Origin: Beroe ovata
Taxonomy: Eukaryota > Ctenophora > Nuda > Beroida > Beroidae
Assembly (NCBI GenBank): GCA_946803715.1
Contig: CAMPET010000133.1
Span: 129,369 to 193,368 of the forward strand
DNA length: 64,000 nt
Direction: 5' to 3'
Made by a program: the position numbers and the translations under genes. How positions within the stretch are numbered: the stretch's first letter is position 1; each line of letters begins with the position of its first letter. The notes beneath the pieces are model-generated. The model saw only the letters and a list, made by a program, of their open reading frames with translations, had not been told where the DNA came from and did not search any database. Positions 1 through 12,209 of the stretch are shown here, piece by piece.

Positions 1-1120
1 ACCTAGAGCAGTCATACTTCCAGAAAATATGATGAGTTTCATAATTTGATATCATGGATAAATATCATTTGTTCACATATTATTATGATCATAAAAAGAT
101 CGGAGTTAAATCTGTGCAAGTGGTCGAACTTGAAGTGAAACGGAATTGGATTGGTTTAAGGGAAGCCATGAGATTCAAGTTTTGAAACTAATCCTAAAGT
201 AACATGTTTACATGACCCCCTACCGAGTTCCGACCCTCATCTGGCATTTAGGGTGTGTTCAGCGTTTAAGGGGGAATTAAGGATACGTTTATATTAATTC
301 GTATTAACCACCCTACTATTTCAGGACCATATCAAGCGCAGAATTTGAGGATATCGTACAGAAATGTCCGGAGTTCACTTCACACTTCAACATTGAGGTG
401 TAACGTGGCCGTGTTACACCGTTACCACACTGTAACCATATGTTACCAAGACGTGTTACAGTGTAACAATTGCAGATAAGTATTACTGATAATAGATCAG
501 TGATCATGTAAACTGTAGGTATAGAAATGATCAACCCAAAAACGATAATACTGTTGACATTAGTGAAGTTATCTCTCTCTCTCTTTAGCTCCGTACTCTC
601 TGCATGTTCATAATGCCACACCTTTTTCTCCGAATACTATATAAGCGTGTGATTGTGTGAATGCACCTTACAATGCAATGGCAATCATGTTCGGGCATTA
701 CACTGTATACTCTGTTTATGCCCATCTAAGTGCAAAATAATACAAATTAAATAATACAATTCAACCGAATCTTAATAGCCTAGAAGCTATTGTTTTTAAT
801 CAGACAGACTATTTTATTCCTTAATTTAGTTTATAGATTCTTTGTAAATAGTTATGTGTTACGTTATTTCTGCTCTTTTAGATGTAAATATTAGACTATC
901 AGACGTATTTCAATCATTTTGTTTGGTTTCCACCATCAAAAAGCATACTTTGTATCATGTAGAATCGATGTAGATTGATCAATCGATGGAAACTGGTTAA
1001 TGGTTCGCCATGATTATTGTCAGCTATCATATGGTCACTGATAACTGATTATTTACGGATAGATCTACTTATCATGACAGCTACTAACCCCCTCTCCCTG
1101 TCAATAGGAAATCCATGTGA
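1..1120. other. Intergenic, no gene recognised
   Basis: AT-rich sequence without a convincing ORF or exon. Positions 400-480 contain several GTTAC/GTAAC words in both orientations. This is the likely 5' flank of the F-box gene that starts at 1121; I can identify no core promoter. Confidence 0.5.
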
Positions 1121-2776
1121 ATGCTTCTAGACCTACCCTCCGAGCTCACCGAGCACATACTCTCCTACCTCTCCCTCCCCGACCTCCTGACGATAACCAC
1201 CGTCTCGGTGCGACTGTGTGAAGCTGTCCGACATTCCCACCCCCTGTGGTCACTCCACCTGACCGTCAGGAAGCTGACACTCCCCCAGGATGAGGGCTCC
1301 CCCTGCTCCCTAGCCCGGTTCAGGACCAGGTATGGACAAGTCAGGGAGTTGGCGCGGTATCTCACCGCGTTGTCTCACCGGCACATATACGCCCCCGTCA
1401 TTGAGATAGATCTGGAGGACGAGTTTGTTGTATCGTGCTATTCCGACCCTGAGAACCGGGAAATTGCTATCCGGTATCTACGAGATATCGTGACGTCATC
1501 CAACGAGTACACGAAGCTCACTGCTCGGTTATACGCGAGACAAGTCCTCGTCGCACTCGCACAGCTGGACATCCTGTCCGATCTCCACAGCACCTCCACA
1601 AGGAGTCTCTTCTCCTCATCTCTCCTCATTTCCCGGTGGATTGGGGCGTGTCTGTTCGAGCCGGCCATCATTCACCGGTCTGTTGATCTGGAGTGTATCC
1701 CGGTGGAGGAGACTATAGAGGAGCTGGTCCAGCAGTGTAGGAACCGGATCAATGCGAATTCGAGGATCGAGGAAATTCTGGAGATAATCAATAAAGTTCT
1801 GTATGAGGACTTTGGTTTGAGGACCAGCCAGGGCGTTAGCTTTTACAACTTTGGTAATAACAGAACTGACAGAGTGCTGTATAATCGGAAAGGGATACCT
1901 ATCACCATGGCGTTAATCTACCACGAGATAGGGACGAAGTTGGGCATCACACTGTCACTGATCAACTTCCCCCGTCGATTCCTCCTCTCTTTCACCAACT
2001 CTGACGGAGCTACCATGTATCTGGACTGTTACAGCGGCGGAGAGATTATGTCCCGATCACAGTGCCTCGAGTTGTGCCCCATTTCCGATATCGCTGATAA
2101 TGACGCATACTTCCAGTCTGTGAGTGGTGATGTGGTCCTGGCTCGACTCCTCAGAAACACAATTGCGTTTATCCAGATGCGTCCACCCCCCGCGTTTAAT
2201 CACAGGGAATTTTTCATCCTCAATCTGTACAAACTCATGACATACGTGTTTCCATCAGACTTAGACTCAGCAATTCATGCCGTCAGTTTGTCCCAAGACC
2301 TGGGTATCAGGTGCAACTTTCTCCGGCGATTCAAGCACATCCTCTCGGAGAAATGGGGTCAGTACGAGAAGATGATTGACAATGTAGAGGCTTCCCTCAA
2401 GCGGAACATGACCCGTGAGAAGCCCACCAAACCGGATATTGTGAAATTTGACATCGGTTCCGTTATGCTGCACAAGCGGTACAATTACACGTGCGTTCTG
2501 TACGGATGGGACGAGATATGCTCCATGAGCCCACAATGGGAGCTACAGAACGGCGTATCTAATCTCGAGTACCAGGGCAATCAGCCGTTCTACCGTGTCC
2601 TGGCCGAGGACGGGAGCGAGCGGTATGTCGCCCAGGAGAACCTCCTAGAGACGAGGAGTGTGTTTATCCCACACAGGGATATCGGGAAATACTTTGACTT
2701 GTACGACGGCGAGAGATTCGTCCCGAACTCTGCTCTGAGGTCGATATACTCCTACCTCCGGGCGCAGGGACCTTGA
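1121..2776 (+). CDS. FBXO21: F-box only protein 21-like (F-box, SirB1/transglutaminase-like and YccV-like domains)
   Basis: Single-exon ORF of 551 aa. Residues 1-50 form an F-box (LDLPSELTEHILSYLSLPDL), which in this family binds SKP1 in an SCF ubiquitin ligase. The middle (about 190-330) has the SirB1/transglutaminase-like pattern, including RKGIPITMALIYHEIGTKLG. The C-terminal part (about 440-545) resembles the YccV/hemimethylated-DNA-binding fold, with VLYGWDEIC and a YRVLAEDGSERYVAQENL stretch. This three-part order is specific to FBXO21, a substrate receptor; human FBXO21 is somewhat longer (about 620 aa). The start at 1121 is chosen because the F-box begins two residues later. Coding sequence is clearly more GC-rich than its flanks. 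The absence of introns is notable, since all other cellular genes in the window are split. Downstream, 2777-3620 shows only 3' flank. Confidence 0.9.
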   Translation: MLLDLPSELTEHILSYLSLPDLLTITTVSVRLCEAVRHSHPLWSLHLTVRKLTLPQDEGSPCSLARFRTRYGQVRELARYLTALSHRHIYAPVIEIDLEDEFVVSCYSDPENREIAIRYLRDIVTSSNEYTKLTARLYARQVLVALAQLDILSDLHSTSTRSLFSSSLLISRWIGACLFEPAIIHRSVDLECIPVEETIEELVQQCRNRINANSRIEEILEIINKVLYEDFGLRTSQGVSFYNFGNNRTDRVLYNRKGIPITMALIYHEIGTKLGITLSLINFPRRFLLSFTNSDGATMYLDCYSGGEIMSRSQCLELCPISDIADNDAYFQSVSGDVVLARLLRNTIAFIQMRPPPAFNHREFFILNLYKLMTYVFPSDLDSAIHAVSLSQDLGIRCNFLRRFKHILSEKWGQYEKMIDNVEASLKRNMTREKPTKPDIVKFDIGSVMLHKRYNYTCVLYGWDEICSMSPQWELQNGVSNLEYQGNQPFYRVLAEDGSERYVAQENLLETRSVFIPHRDIGKYFDLYDGERFVPNSALRSIYSYLRAQGP

Positions 2777-3620
2777 TGCATGGGTACAGAGGGGGTTGAA
2801 AAGTTGTTTGCTCAGTGCACATCATGGGTTATATTGTGGTACGTGTAAATTTTCCGTGACAAATTTGTGAGGTGTCATGAACTTTGCTGGTAGGAAAACT
2901 GAGTAGGTTCTTCATCGCTGATTTGATCCTTGTCAAGTTTTTTGTGTATTACAACTACAAGTTTGTTTCATAGTCGTGTATTTCTCGGTAATCACTTGGA
3001 GGTTTAGTTGATTCAGTAAAACGACAGATTTGAATGGTTTTCAACATAATCAGAAGTCGCTGTTGAACACTGAACAGAAAACTTAATTGATTTTTTAAAT
3101 AATCCAAAATTTGAGAATCTTTTTTATTTTAAACGCTTCACATATTACCGTGTTTTCATCATGGAGGAAGGGTCCCAATGTCTTTGATTAAGTTTCACTA
3201 GTACCAATAATGGTGAAAAACTCTGTTTCTTGACTTGAGACATTGGTGACCCTTCTCTCAAATTTATTTTTTACTTGGTCGAATTATTCATTGATGTTAT
3301 TATTCATTATTCATGCTTAAGTAAAATTAATTAACTAACATACTTCCCAGCAGCTAGCAAAATGTATGATAGTGTGCAAAAAGGAGGAATATACGCACTC
3401 TTAGTCCGCTGTTGCTGTAGTGAGTTTACTCAACTAACCCAATTATTTAGTCAATATTAATATTTTAACTCTTGGAAATATTTCTTTTCCAAACCAGGGA
3501 TCGCTAATAACATTGTCATGGAACGACAGATGCCATAGCTTCAATGATAACTATGACATCACTGTCGCATAAAGTTGTCAATGTATATTTATGGAAACTG
3601 ATATAAGCAAAGGCGCACAA

Positions 3621-4372
3621 TTAATTCCTGGTGGATTTCCATTTTCCGAATCGGGTGTTCTTCTTGGCGACTGCATGCTCGGCGTCAGAGTCACTGCTTG
3701 TACCACTGCTGGAGTCACTCTCCTTGGGCATGTCTCGCATCTTCTGTAGCTCCTTCAAGTGATCCAGCTTTATCTTCCTGTAACATATACAGCAGGGTAT
3801 TATAGTGGACAGTGGTCTCTAAAGGGTTATGCCACCCTTATTATTAAGATCATATATTCTAACGCCCAGCTGTAGCCTTCCAGCCTTCTCAATATGATTT
3901 GACAATATGCACTGACTCACGTTTGCGCTCTGAAGAATGGTTTGAATTCATTGGCATTGATGTGGCCACTCTTATCCTTATCCAAGGAGTCGAACAAATC
4001 ATCGATAGCTCCGAAATCATGTATTTCCAGGTCAACTTGAAGAATTTTCTGAGAAGAGGCATCGGTTACCCACATACTTTTACTAGCTAGTCCTTCTCAC
4101 ATTCAGCATGGCAATATGACAGTATAGCGATGTTCGAATACATCTAACGGCAGCAATGAATCCTTCTTGGCTCCCTCATGTCACCTGAACCTATATCACG
4201 TGGAAAACTGGGTGGATCACGTGCATGATTATACCTGAAACTCGGCTCTGCTTATCTCGTGATCGTTGTTCATGTCGGAGTTACTGATCAGTGCATGGAC
4301 TGTCTTAGTAAGGAGCTCCTCGTCATTCACTATCTTAGTCAGAACCACTATCTTCTTATCTAACTTTCTCAT
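3621..4372 (-). CDS. Small EF-hand calcium-binding protein, 3 exons
   Basis: Minus-strand exons: 4372-4235, 4048-3921 and 3777-3621, with GT-AG introns and matching phases, giving 140 aa. Two EF-hand loops are visible: SDMNNDHEISRAEF near residues 32-45 and DSLDKDKSGHINANEF near 65-80. The second is canonical (D-x-D-x-S-G-x-I-x-x-x-E). The first has an Asn at loop position 3 and His at 6, so it may bind Ca2+ more weakly. The C-terminus is a Ser/Asp-rich acidic stretch followed by a basic tail (RFGKWKSTRN). The start is the first Met of the open exon. It is probably a cytosolic Ca2+ sensor or buffer of calmodulin-like fold; I cannot assign an orthologue. It is convergent with the F-box gene (about 845 bp between stop codons). 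Confidence 0.75.
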
Positions 4373-6393
4373 TGTCTCCAACTATCCTACAAATATTCTA
4401 ACGGGACAGTTTGGTCAAAAGTATAAGTATGCTTGAATACTCTTAGTAAGGACTAATAAAAAGAGTGTACAAAGTTACTGCATAGCTATATCTCTACATC
4501 GAACTATCTAGCAAAATCTCCTGTTTCTCTAGTGGGCAGTGGGCACTATCTAAGAAGCCGATAACCTCCATGCGGAATCCTGCGCATAGTCTGTACTCAA
4601 TTTAATCGGGAATTCCGCGAAATTCCCAATTTCGTAAGTTCGAAGTCATCTGAAATACAGCACCTCAGGAAAGTGAGACAAAGTGGTGCTATTGCGACTA
4701 ATGTAGGCGAACAACTGCTATGTACAATATTTGTCCTGATGAGTGTATAATCAATGAAACGCAAGAGAACGCACAAGACAATATCATTATCAAAAAACAA
4801 TGGGACCCTATTCAAAAGATCTAATTATATAGGTTGTTTCTCACAATTACAAAAGTTATGCCTCTCGAGAAAACAAACTTGTTAATCCTCACTATGATAA
4901 ACAGTAATAGCCCAATGGCTGCTAATGATTGTCGTCCTTTACTTACACGCCGCAACACTCAAAAACAGAAGAAATGGGGGTAACACCACTTGTTTTTAAA
5001 GAAATGCATTCTAGAAAAGATTGATGTAAATCTTAGTGCAGCTGTTCAAAACATTTTAGCCCCATCAAAACGTAGAAACATGATACAACCTCAAGGAATA
5101 ATACCATCTGACGAACTATTAACTAATGTAGTGCTTTCTGGAATTTGGATAGCATGGTCATTAGGTTGAAGTGTGAACTTCACGAATAAGGTCAATGATC
5201 AAAATTGCTCGAAAAGGGAACAATTAGCTCGTTCAAAACAGCATGTATACGGTGGCTCAAATTGTGGACTATAACAAAACGCAGAGTGGCATTTGTATTA
5301 TGATGACCAGCCTCCGGCCGCAGCTGACATTATTTGAATACTCTGAATAGAGCTGGTGCCATTTGAGTGTGTGAATGTGTGTACTCTTAGAAACAGCATT
5401 GTTCAGCTGCGACCATCATACAATGACACATTGGTTTCTCCCCATCGAAACAAGCACACTAGTATATTCTACGGCTTGTGGGAATATTATTGAAAGAGTA
5501 AAACATTTACTCAAGGATTATGCAATGTTTGAAATCGGCGCGGTCTACGGGTGATATGATCACAGCCAAAGCAAAGACCTAAGCCCTAACGGCTAACACC
5601 TAACACAAGTGATCACGTGTGTGACGATCTGTATAGGCCCATGTTATGCACGTGTGTTTTACACGTGTTGTTAATACATCATTTTGCGGGTATCTGACTA
5701 CTCTTGGGGGTGTATCTGTGTGATGTGGACAAACGTACACACGTCCCTTTGTTACACACCGAGCGATGCGCTGTGAGGTGTCGTGACATTGGCGTGTTTG
5801 TGTGGCATCACTTAGGATTATTGCTCGATCCGGCACTCATGTAACATGAAAATATACACGAATATGTCTCCTCAACACACTTGGAACACTGTTTCAAGCT
5901 TAGTCTTACATTGCGCAGCGGTCTAACATTGCGCAACGGGATACACACTGTCGACGTGTGTGCAGTAAGTGAGGATCTGATGTTCAGCCACAGCTTGTGT
6001 CTTGTGATTAATTTGAATATTGCAAGCATATATGCAGTATGTATGCACTCTTTTTGAACATAAAGGTGGATACTAAAAAGTAAAATAAAATAAGTGGTCC
6101 TTTTGAAAAGCTCAGAGTCTTTGAGGTTTATCATTCATACATCGACTGCATGTCGCATATGATCGAAAGAAGACATTTCATGTACCTATTATAGTGGGAC
6201 TCTCAATAGCAGAACTCATCTAGTGGACTGGTGTCTGTGTTGAAAAATCAACATGGTACATTTTCCTTTTTTCCCCACATTTCTCCATTCATTTTTCCCA
6301 CCACATTTCACCACCGAGGCACCCACCCCCCTCGCGACACCGCTCACTATGATAACTCAATTTATAACGAACACCTTGCTAATTATAGCTCAC
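4373..6393. other. Intergenic, no gene recognised
   Basis: About 2 kb between the divergent EF-hand (-) and AIMP2-like (+) genes. I see no exon with splice sites and family similarity. A short direct repeat (ACATTGCGCA followed by RCGG) occurs twice near 5908-5940. The flanks should hold the promoters of both genes, but none is recognisable. Confidence 0.45.
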
Positions 6394-6453
6394 ATGTACG
6401 CAGCCCCTCTCATATACGACAATCTAGCTGTGACAGAGCCGTGCACTATTTCC

Positions 6454-8319
6454 ATGTACAAGATGAAGCCAATCTACGACCACCTATCTGCCACTGAGTC
6501 GCCGTGTTCTGGGGATTTGGACGCCCGACAGGACAAGTGCATCAGTGATTTGGAGCAGCTGATGTCTCGAGTCCACAAGTTACAGGTAATTTCCCTATCC
6601 CCCCTTCATAATGTGACAGGACGACGCTCATTGTGATAGATCTGTTTAAAATCGAGAATTTATTGAATCTTGTATGTGGAGCTGTTTAACTTAAGTGTTC
6701 ATTCGAATTGGACACATACTTCCACTTATGCGCCCATTATAAGCAATAAGCATTTAATCTTGTAGGTATGGGTTTATCAACTCAGATATAACTATAATTT
6801 AGTCCATTATTATAGACGAGTGTACCGTCACGAAATGGCGAGGACGTATCATTGTGTGATCTCGAAATGCGGCAAGACAAATGCCTGGAAGATTTGAAAA
6901 TGCTCATGAATCGCGTTGAGAAACTCCAGGTTGAGCTGTTACCTATGTATACCTACCTACTGTTTATGTGCGGCGCTTATACACTTCTTCTCTCCTTGCA
7001 TTTTCTCCTAAAGCAATGTCTATAATATAATCCTTCCTATTTTCTTCCTGTCTTTGCACACTTTTACCTGGAAAAATCGCCCTTTACGTAGATCTGTCTA
7101 TATTATGAACCAATTAATGTCCCTAACCAATGAGCATTGAGTGTGCTGGCTCGATCTATGATATGTTAGGGACCCTTTGCTATAATATGATCCTAATATT
7201 CCCAGGCTGAATGCTGCAGTCCCAAGCCCAGTGCCAGCTCCAAGAAGCTCGACTTGGCGATTGGTTGTTCCGTTGGATCTCCAGCTGTTTATGCAACTGC
7301 TATCATGGCACGAAAAGTTAACTGTCTCATCAAGGTTTGCCTGCCATAGACTGTAGTTCACCAAAATTATTCCCCCTCCCAACTTTGGCATCTTCTATCT
7401 ATTCCAGTCGCATACAACCTCATAGGTGATCATTTTGCAGGTATTTTCTCACTCAAGCAACAAGAAAGATGTGGACGGTAGTGTAACCGAGAAGTTACAG
7501 AAAGTGAATCGTAACGATTCGGACTATTGTGGGATAAACATGATTTACAAGGACGTGGCAGCGCCGTACTTCATGGCATCACCAGGTAACTATAAATCTA
7601 TCCTACATATCACAAATCCTACATATCACAAATCTATCCTACATATCACTGTGCACAATTTTGTGATTTCGAGCCTACTGCTACACACTACAGTCTACAC
7701 TACTGCACTATACGTATACTGAGTTTTTGTGCGATGTTTAGTGTGCAATGTACATTGTATAGTGCAGACAATGTATAGTGTATGCCAGAGTACACACTGT
7801 ACGCTGTATTCCAGGTCGTCAGATACCAGTTTCCGGATTGAGTAACATCCTGAGGTTCATAGCTCGACACCAGGGCTACTCATCGTTGTACGACGAAACA
7901 CAACTCGAATCTGCCGCTCTGATAGATGAGATTCTATCACTCATCGATTCGTTAGAGGTGAGACAAACGCCGGATATGTGCTCATGTAAAGTTTGTATAA
8001 TTACACCAGACTCCAGCTTTTTGTAGGTGCTCTTTGTTCACTATTATCTCATACTGCCTCTCCGCAGCAACGGATAAGCGGTTCTACCTCAACTGATATG
8101 GGGCAGTTACTCAACCAGATTGCGGAGTATAGCAAATCCACACCCTATCTCGGCAGCCAGAGTTTATCTATCGCCGATATCGGGCTCTGCTCGTGTCTGG
8201 CTGCGATGGATCCCACAGCCATACCTAACTCGCTCAAAGCATACCTCAGTAACTGCGTGAAAGCGAACTACGAGCTCAAGGTTCTCAAAGCGTTCGTTCC
8301 TGGCCTCACGAAGCAATAA
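6454..8319 (+). CDS. AIMP2: AIMP2-like (p38) scaffold of the multi-tRNA-synthetase complex, 6 exons
   Basis: Exons 6454-6585, 6816-6929, 7206-7334, 7441-7585, 7815-7957 and 8068-8319 join in phase to 304 aa (human AIMP2 is 320). The N-terminus MYKMKPIY resembles the vertebrate MYQVKPY start. Exons 1 and 2 each encode a heptad-type segment with the family LxxRQD signature (DLDARQDKC and DLEMRQDKC), so the leucine-zipper part is duplicated. Exon 3 carries the LDLAIGCSVGSPAVYATAI segment, and exons 4-6 a GST-C-like domain (SLSIADIGLCSCLAAMDP). In animals AIMP2 bridges synthetases (lysyl-tRNA synthetase, AIMP1) in the cytosol. An in-frame upstream Met at 6394 (MYAAPLIYDNLAVTEP) looks like a second copy of the N-terminal peptide, so the true start could be 6394. 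Confidence 0.82.
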
Positions 8320-8503
8320 TGGATGTTTGATTCCTTTGACGTCTTAGATTTGTACATGATATATTGGCATTGTATTTATTTGTAAGGGGATATCGTAGAG
8401 ATACTATATATCGAGTTCTATTTTTGACTCATTATGTCTGGCTGACTCAATCTACCAATCACAAGACTGCTAGACTAAATCATGCCATCTCGCATATAGT
8501 AGG

Positions 8504-10022
8504 ATGGGCGATGATAATTTGGAGAATCATCCTAACTGGAATGCCATTTTGCAATGGTCACTCCGACTACAGGATACCGAACAGGAGGGTAGACAACTAG
8601 AACCTATGGATGAGGAGGTCTGCTATCTGTGATATTGCAATTGATCGCAGAGTTGACCACGCCCACTTCACTTGACCACGCCCATTTCCCATTTTCAGCG
8701 CAGAGAGTTCTTGGCCGCAGCATTTGCTGAAGCGAGCGCCCTGATGGAGGATCCCGTTAAGAATATGCGTGGACATCTGGCCACGATCAAGAACACGGAC
8801 AGCTCCAAGGAGGATTGTGTTGCTGCTCTTGAGGAGTTGGCTGATTATGCAGAGGACATCGACCAGGCCAATGGTAATTTCGAGCAAACTCTGTCAGCCA
8901 AACATCTGATTCTGAGCACATGATAGCGCCACAGTGCTATGACTGAGAGTCATGATTGTCTATTTCAGATCTGTATCTATTGGGTGGATTGCAAGTGTGC
9001 TGTGTTTACATCAAGCATTCTGATCCGTGAGTGAACCTGGTTCTTCATTCTCTTTGTCACCCTTTCCTCGAGTTGAACTCGATTGACCAAACAATCATGT
9101 CTTCTCCTATAGTGAGTTACAGAGTCTCGCGTGTGTTGTCATTGGCAACGCTGTACAGAACAACGAGAAGATTGTGAGATTTGCTACCGAGTCCTTTGTG
9201 TTGAAAGATTTGTTAGCCATGGTTGATGACGAGCATTCGCCGGATACTGTCAGAATAAAGAGTCTCTTCGCCCTTTCGTGTAAGATGTGTATAGGACATG
9301 GGTCCACCTGTGGATCAGCTGATAATGCGTAAATCTTTGCCGGATCGGAAACCCATATTCCCCCTAGGTTTGGTTCGTGGAAACAGGAGCGCGCTGGACA
9401 AATTTAACGAGTTGCATGGGTACAATGCCCTCATCTGTGCCCTACAGTCGGATGTCAAGAAACTACAGACGAAGGCTCTATTTCTGATCAGCAACGTGTG
9501 CACTGATTTTCCTGACCAATGTGCCACGTACTCAAGTATGGGGATATCTCACCAGGTTCTGTGAATTTGAGCTGCTTATCTTCGGCGAATACTATAAGTA
9601 TTCGACAATCAATATGAAATCACAGTTCAAAGCGCGTCATCTCTCCGTTTCTTTTACCGCGTTACCCCTCACGCAGTTGCTGTCATTCTGTTACGTGACG
9701 GATCACGCGGAACATGACGTCACGATTCATCACGCGTTACGTGTACTGCTCCTGCTCGTCCGGGGTAGTCACTTGCAACTGTCGGCCGATGCATCACGGA
9801 CACTGACGGATCTTCTATCTAAACTAGGTAAGTACCATTTGTCAATCCTCATGGTTAAGATGATGCTATTTGACGGGTGTTAGGACTTCTTTCCAGAAAA
9901 TTCTATGATTTCCATCCCTCTGTTCTTCAGATAAAGATCGTCACAGTGAGCAGGGTGAGATGTGCTCGGAGCTGATCAGACTATCACAATCGTCCTCCCC
10001 GGCCAACTCGGCCGAGAGGTAA
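8504..10022 (+). CDS. HSPBP1: HSPBP1-like Hsp70 nucleotide-exchange factor, 7 exons
   Basis: Exons 8504-8617, 8699-8873, 8969-9026, 9113-9279, 9368-9555, 9677-9827 and 9931-10022 give 314 aa with consistent phases. The order matches HSPBP1/Fes1: an N-terminal segment ending PMDEE and continuing RREFLAAAF, then armadillo-like repeats (ELADYAEDIDQAN; DTVRIKSLFALSCLVRGN; LQTKALFLISNVCTDF) and a C-terminal helical tail. In the family this fold clamps the Hsp70 ATPase domain and promotes ADP release in the cytosol. The fifth intron has a weaker donor (GTTCTG), but it is needed to skip an in-frame stop, and the family alignment supports it. The start follows the AIMP2-like stop by 185 bp on the same strand. 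Confidence 0.87.
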
Positions 10023-10802
10023 CACTACTCTCTCTCAGGGTATTATTGTAGCACCAGGTATCAGGTGATACAGAATCATCATAGACTCTGGTGTTGGCAG
10101 GGCTTTTTATGTACTTTAGAGGCGTGTTGCGCACGCACAGNATAGGAGTACATGGTATTGAATTTACTGACGGACGAAGGGGTATCTTAGACGTTTAGAC
10201 TTGGTCATGCATTGCAGTCTTAGGTGATGTAAATTCGGTTTTCGGAACTGTGAGGTTCATTATTGATGATATACCGAGTGAAATAATGTTCAACATGCCT
10301 TATATATATCTTAGTCCTAGCTTATTTAACCCTAGCTTTTCAACGATCATTTTAGCATTTTGACTCGTATTCCGAATCCTTTGTTCCAGTACCTCTAAAG
10401 ACTTCGTTTTACAAGTTAAACAAGTTTCATTTTTTACTTCATGAATAGAATAAACTGATCCCTGCTTGCAATATTTCCACAGCTTCAGATATTGTACTTT
10501 TTGTACAAGTTTCCTGATGGAACGTCCGTACACATACAGTTAAACCTCAGATTTTCCTACTCACTGTCAGCTTTCAGATGAGACGCAGTTTCATATTCTC
10601 AGTATCAGTTGCCGAAAACATTGATATTATTGCATCCTGTCAGTTTTTTTCTCACTGTGCCTGAAGAAGCTTGTCACACCGGTCATGGTTGAAAATTGGT
10701 TGCTGCACCAATAATTGGTTGCTCTGCTGGTGGCTGTCTGGTCACTATAGTAACCGCTCTGGTAACTGATTGTTGCTCCGAAACACGGTGATCTCGAAAG
10801 AC

Positions 10803-11813
10803 ATGGGATGCTGTTTCACTCGAGCTGTGAGCAGTAACTTCTCCCTGAACTCTCTCCCAACTGACCTGCCCAGTGTCCTGCTCCTCGGGCTGGACGGGGC
10901 TGGGAAGTCCAGTATATTCTACCGTCTCAAGATCAACCTGTTCCTGTCCACCCAACCGACGAGGGGATACAATGTGGACGTTGTTTCTCCTGTTAAAGGT
11001 CGGCGGAATAAATGCCCCCTTGCTTTGATTATTTTGTGCCGGATACTTAATGTGGATGTGCTTATTGCAAACGTGGAGATGCTTATTGCAAATGTGGAGG
11101 TGCATGATCGTATTCAAGCTGGACTGACAGCTGCGCGACTAATAGCACATGTCTCAACTTTTCCCTGTTACAGGACTGAAGTTCATAATGTGGGATGTGG
11201 GCGGACAGGATCGTCTCCGTGCTATGTGGAACCATTACTACTCATCCTGTAAAGCTATCATTTTCGTTGTGGACAGTACAGATTCCCACAGATTCTCCGT
11301 GAGTTATTTTGCAGTCCTCACAGTATAGTCCATGTCACGATGGGTCCTCATGGATGATTCGATAATAGGTACCTCGAAAGGGGTGGGAAGTTTCTGGTTT
11401 TGGTAAGAAAACAAACCTCACACCGGCAGGAAGTAAGGACAGTTTTACACGAGATTATGTCCGATCCATCCATGCCTGAATCCATACCAGTTCTGGTCAT
11501 GGCGAACAAGCAGGACGTGCAGTGTGCCTTCCCTCCTGAACAGATAGCACAGCATCTCGACACACATATCATAGAGAGGTGTGTATGAATGTCACTGATC
11601 TGTGAATTTTGACACATATCTGTCAGAATTTGTCCAATATACTTGTTCAGTTTTGATGTTCTGAGAGTTGCGCTTATGTCTCAGTTTACCTGCAGGATAC
11701 GAAGATGTGAAGTAATTGGTACTTCAGCATTCAATGGGAACGGTATCGACCAAGCTATGATAGAGTTAAAGAAAGCGTTGAGAGATACAGATGAACAAAC
11801 TGGCTGGGTTTGA
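10803..11813 (+). CDS. ARF/ARL-family small GTPase, 4 exons
   Basis: Exons 10803-10998, 11174-11298, 11430-11578 and 11696-11813 encode 195 aa. All G-box motifs are visible: GLDGAGKSS (P-loop), WDVGGQD (G3), NKQD (G4) and TSA (G5). The protein starts MGCCFTR: Gly2 could be N-myristoylated and the adjacent cysteines palmitoylated, as in membrane-bound ARF/ARL proteins. The switch-1 region reads TRGYNVDVV, where ARFs usually have TIGFNVE, so effector binding may differ. It could be an ARL4/11/14-type or a divergent ARL; the sequence does not settle which. Expected role: membrane trafficking or cortical signalling. It lies about 780 bp downstream of the HSPBP1-like gene. Confidence 0.85.
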
Positions 11814-11824
11814 TGAACTTTCAT

Positions 11825-11992
11825 ATGGCTCTTACTTAATCCATCGCCCTAATTTTATCATGTGACTCAGGTTTTTTCGGTTTCCTGACCCATCCCAAAC
11901 CCTAAAAATACGTCGATTCATGTCTGTTTTACCGAAAAAGAGACAAAAATAAGAATTTTCAAAAAATTAGGGCGATGAATTAAGTACGAGTG
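11825..11992. mobile_element. MITE-like element with terminal inverted repeats
   Basis: Inverted arms of about 27 bp at 11829-11855 and 11964-11990 match with two mismatches and share the core CATCGCCCTAATTTT. A 7-bp direct repeat CTTTCAT flanks the unit (11818-11824 and 11993-11999) and may be a target-site duplication. There is no coding capacity. It sits directly after the ARL stop codon, so it is probably within that gene's 3' UTR. Confidence 0.55.
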
Positions 11993-12209
11993 CTTTCATG
12001 TAGTTTCATCTTGATTTTGATTTGTCAATTGTATTTTTTGTGGGTGTTTCTTATGTAAAATGTCCTTGAGTATGTCTGATTCTGTTTAAGGTTTATCAAT
12101 CATGTGATTCATTCCATTCTGATATTTCGCAGATAAATCCGTCTGTCAGAACTGAATTTCCCACGCCGCGCGCGCATACGGATGTGACGCGCAGCACAGC
12201 ACGCGCGTA

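Noticed and set aside
5600-6134. Minus-strand ORFs of 78 and 108 aa
   Set aside because: Low-complexity translation, no splice sites or motifs, and no similarity that I can recognise.
6231-6453. Upstream in-frame extension of the AIMP2-like first exon
   Set aside because: The Phe/Pro-rich reading looks like 5' UTR; only the Met at 6394 remains a possible alternative start.
10300-10533. 77-aa minus-strand ORF with several Cys
   Set aside because: No ATG-supported start, splice context or recognisable motif; it lies between two plus-strand genes.
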